9,429 nt of DNA, taken from assembly GCA_029934775.1 (NCBI GenBank), contig JAOZLO010000082.1, positions 1 through 9,429 on the forward strand. Reading direction: 5' to 3'. The notes beneath the pieces were generated by a model, which was given only the letters and a program-made list of their open reading frames with translations, was not told the origin of the DNA and made no database searches. The DNA comes from Desulfocapsaceae bacterium. GTDB lineage: Bacteria > Desulfobacterota > Desulfobulbia > Desulfobulbales > Desulfocapsaceae. Position numbers and translations under genes: made by a program. Shown here in pieces: positions 7,742 to 9,429 of the stretch (position 1 is the stretch's first letter; each line of letters begins with the position of its first letter).

Positions 7742-7888
7742 CTAGGAGGCTGCCCGAGAATAGGCATTTTTTCTCAAATCGAGGTTTTACAGAAAAATAA
7801 GCACAGCCATATACCTGATATTGCGAGCATTATTTTTCTGTAAATAACGAAGAGTTGGGGTGAAATTCATTCTCGGACAGGCTCCTGG
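7742..7888 (+). repeat. Palindromic structured element B (MITE-like or structured RNA)
   Basis: The outer arms, 7742-7761 (CTAGGAGGCTGCCCGAGAAT) and 7869-7888 (ATTCTCGGACAGGCTCCTGG), are complementary at 17 of 20 positions. The inner arms, 7786-7800 (TTTACAGAAAAATAA) and 7830-7844 (TTATTTTTCTGTAAA), are perfectly complementary, with a 29-base loop (7801-7829). Both spacers between outer and inner arms are 24 bases, exactly as in element A. The loop shares CATATA--TGATATT-CGAG with A, and the right spacer shares ATAACGAAGAG and GGG-GAAA. It lies 38 bases before the lepA start and would be part of the lepA leader if transcription begins upstream of it. No transposase and no evident target-site duplication were found. 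Confidence 0.88.
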
Positions 7889-7926
7889 GAGCTTATCATT
7901 TTAGAGCATTTACTACATCAACACTC

Positions 7927-9429
7927 ATGAATAACATTCGAAATTTCAGCATTATTGCCCATATCGATCATGGTAAATCAACTCTGGCAGATCGTATGAT
8001 TCAACTCTGTGATCTTGTTTCAGACCGAGAGTTTAAGGATCAGCTCCTGGACAATATGGAGATAGAGAGGGAAAGAGGTATTACCATAAAAAGCCAGACT
8101 ATTTGTCTGCCTTATACTGCAAAAGACGGTAAACTTTATTTTCTCAATCTCGTCGATACTCCCGGGCATGTGGACTTCAGCTATGAGGTTTCTAGGGCTC
8201 TTACCTCTTGTGAAGGTGCTTTACTTCTCATTGATGCGGCACAGGGCGTTGAGGCACAGACACTGGCTAATCTGTATCTCGCAATGGAAAATGACCTTGA
8301 GATCATTCCGGTAATCAACAAAATCGATCTGCCGTCAGCCGATCCTGAAACTGTCGCTTTGCAGATTGAAGAAGATCTCGGGCTTGACAGTGAACTTGTT
8401 CAATTCTGTTCGGCCAAATCCGGCACAGGAGTCGAACAGATATTTGAAGCTATTATAACTCTCATTCCTCCACCTGAAGGAGACCCCAAAGCTCCGTTAC
8501 AGGCCCTTATTTTCGATGCCGGCTATGACCCTTTCAGAGGAACCATTATTTCAGTCAGACTAATAAATGGTACGGTAAAACCTGGTGATATTATACAATT
8601 TATGTCTAACACCAGAGAATATAAAGTTGAAGAGGTGGGGGTATTCAAACTCACACGAGAACCGCAAAAACAACTTTCTGCCGGACAGATAGGGTATATC
8701 CTGGCCGGTATTAAAACTGTAGAAGATACTCGGCCGGGAGATACTATTACCCTTAAAGAAAATCCCTGTGGTACACCGCTTACCGGTTTTAAAAAAGTTA
8801 TTCAGGTAGTCTTCTCTTCAATTTATCCCATCTCAACTGATGATTATGAAGATCTCGCGGCGGCTCTTGAAAAACTCAAATTAAATGATGCTGCACTTAT
8901 TTTTGAAAAAGATACATCCGCAGCGCTTGGTTTTGGTTTTCGTTGTGGTTTTCTTGGCCTTCTTCATCTCGAGGTTATCCAGGAACGGCTTGAAAGAGAA
9001 TTTGATATATCGCTCATCCTGACAGTTCCCTCTGTGCAATATATTTTTCATCTCTCGGATGGAAAAAAGAAAAAAGTTGATAATCCCGCCCATTTTCCAG
9101 ATCCTGCTCATATCAATAAAATTGAAGAGCCTTTTATTAAAGCGTCAATCTTAATACCTGAAAAATATATGGGTGTTGTAATGACACTTTGCATGGATAG
9201 ACGTGGTGAAAACACCTCCTTCCATTACCCTACTCCGGGCAGAATTGAATTTCAGTGTGAACTGCCTCTGGCCGAAGTAATTTATGATTTTTACGATAAA
9301 CTGAAATCTGTGACCCAGGGATATGGTTCATTCGATTACGAAATGTTTGACTATAGAAGAAGTGAGCTGGTTAAACTTGATATTCTTGTTAATGGCGAGA
9401 TAGTTGATGCCTTGTCTCAACTTGTCCAT
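7927..9429 (+). CDS. lepA: Elongation factor 4 (LepA), 3'-truncated by window edge
   Basis: LepA is a ribosome-associated GTPase related to EF-G that acts in translation under stress and in initiation or back-translocation. The visible 501 codons (of about 600) begin with MNNIRNFSIIAHIDHGKSTLADR, the canonical LepA start with the G1 loop AHIDHGKST. They continue with G2 ERERGITIKSQ, G3 DTPGHVDF (with the catalytic His), G4 NKID and G5 SAKSG. Domain II (ALIFDAGYDPFRGTI) and the later domains follow, with ALGFGFRCGFLGLLHLEVIQERLEREF, a strong LepA signature, and GEIVDALSQLVH at the edge. The frame is open to the last base, with no frameshift seen. The unique C-terminal domain is outside the window. 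The ATG at 7927 is fixed by homology even though no good ribosome binding site precedes it. It is divergent from rpoH, and element B lies just upstream. Confidence 0.97.
   Translation, partial: MNNIRNFSIIAHIDHGKSTLADRMIQLCDLVSDREFKDQLLDNMEIERERGITIKSQTICLPYTAKDGKLYFLNLVDTPGHVDFSYEVSRALTSCEGALLLIDAAQGVEAQTLANLYLAMENDLEIIPVINKIDLPSADPETVALQIEEDLGLDSELVQFCSAKSGTGVEQIFEAIITLIPPPEGDPKAPLQALIFDAGYDPFRGTIISVRLINGTVKPGDIIQFMSNTREYKVEEVGVFKLTREPQKQLSAGQIGYILAGIKTVEDTRPGDTITLKENPCGTPLTGFKKVIQVVFSSIYPISTDDYEDLAAALEKLKLNDAALIFEKDTSAALGFGFRCGFLGLLHLEVIQERLEREFDISLILTVPSVQYIFHLSDGKKKKVDNPAHFPDPAHINKIEEPFIKASILIPEKYMGVVMTLCMDRRGENTSFHYPTPGRIEFQCELPLAEVIYDFYDKLKSVTQGYGSFDYEMFDYRRSELVKLDILVNGEIVDALSQLVH

Larger units (their letters stand above)
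7543..7926. other. Divergent intergenic region between rpoH and lepA
   Basis: This 384-base non-coding stretch separates two genes read away from each other. It holds the rpoH ribosome binding site, a tentative rpoH promoter (7591-7618), an AT-rich stretch (about 7655-7741) that probably contains the lepA promoter, though no clear -35/-10 pair was found, and element B (7742-7888). The last 38 bases before the lepA ATG show no good Shine-Dalgarno. No tRNA or other recognisable RNA gene was seen. Confidence 0.6.

Noticed and set aside
7655..7843. A 62-residue open frame upstream of lepA
   Set aside because: It runs through the left half of palindromic element B, lacks a ribosome binding site and has no family resemblance.
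8881..9111. A 76-residue minus-strand open frame
   Set aside because: It lies inside lepA, antisense to its signature segment, and is Lys/Thr-rich low-complexity.
1..9429. CRISPR array, tRNA, rRNA or insertion-sequence transposase
   Set aside because: No regularly spaced repeats, cloverleaf sequence or transposase motifs were seen on either strand.

Overview
The window is AT-rich and looks like a chromosomal segment of a Gram-negative bacterium. An outer-membrane beta-barrel protein, an RpoH-type sigma factor, GreA and LepA are all present. The style of these proteins fits a deltaproteobacterial (Desulfobacterota, sulfate-reducer-like) genome. That placement is inferred from protein sequence style only and was not checked by any search.

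Layout. (1) Positions 1-512, plus strand: the 3' part of a TetR/FadR-like regulator whose last codons and stop lie in a repeat arm. (2) Positions 582-7542, minus strand, read right to left: rpoH (sigma-32 family), a DegT/DnrJ/EryC1/StrS sugar aminotransferase, a very large TPR plus beta-barrel outer-membrane protein resembling the exopolysaccharide exporters PelB, PgaA and BcsC, then greA. The aminotransferase and the exporter are nearly fused (the stop codon is 2 bases from the ATG start) and are probably translated as a unit. Together they suggest an aminosugar-containing exopolysaccharide, but no glycosyltransferase or synthase is visible here. (3) Positions 7543-7926: the divergent intergenic region between rpoH and lepA. 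(4) Positions 7927-9429, plus strand: the first 501 codons of lepA (elongation factor 4), cut by the window edge.

The most notable non-coding content is a pair of long palindromic elements, A (6409-6553, between rpoH and the aminotransferase gene) and B (7742-7888, upstream of lepA). Counted on a 141-base core they have the same geometry: 17-base outer arm, 24-base spacer, 15-base perfect inner arm, 29-base loop, then the mirror image. Inner and outer arm sequences differ between A and B, yet each still pairs within its own copy. The spacers and loop share clear sequence identity. Stems that change together around conserved unpaired segments point to a structure-recognised family, either a mobile hairpin/MITE-like element or a structured RNA. 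A solo arm nearly identical to one arm of B lies at the 3' end of the tetR gene, and a weaker arm-like sequence covers the rpoH stop codon.
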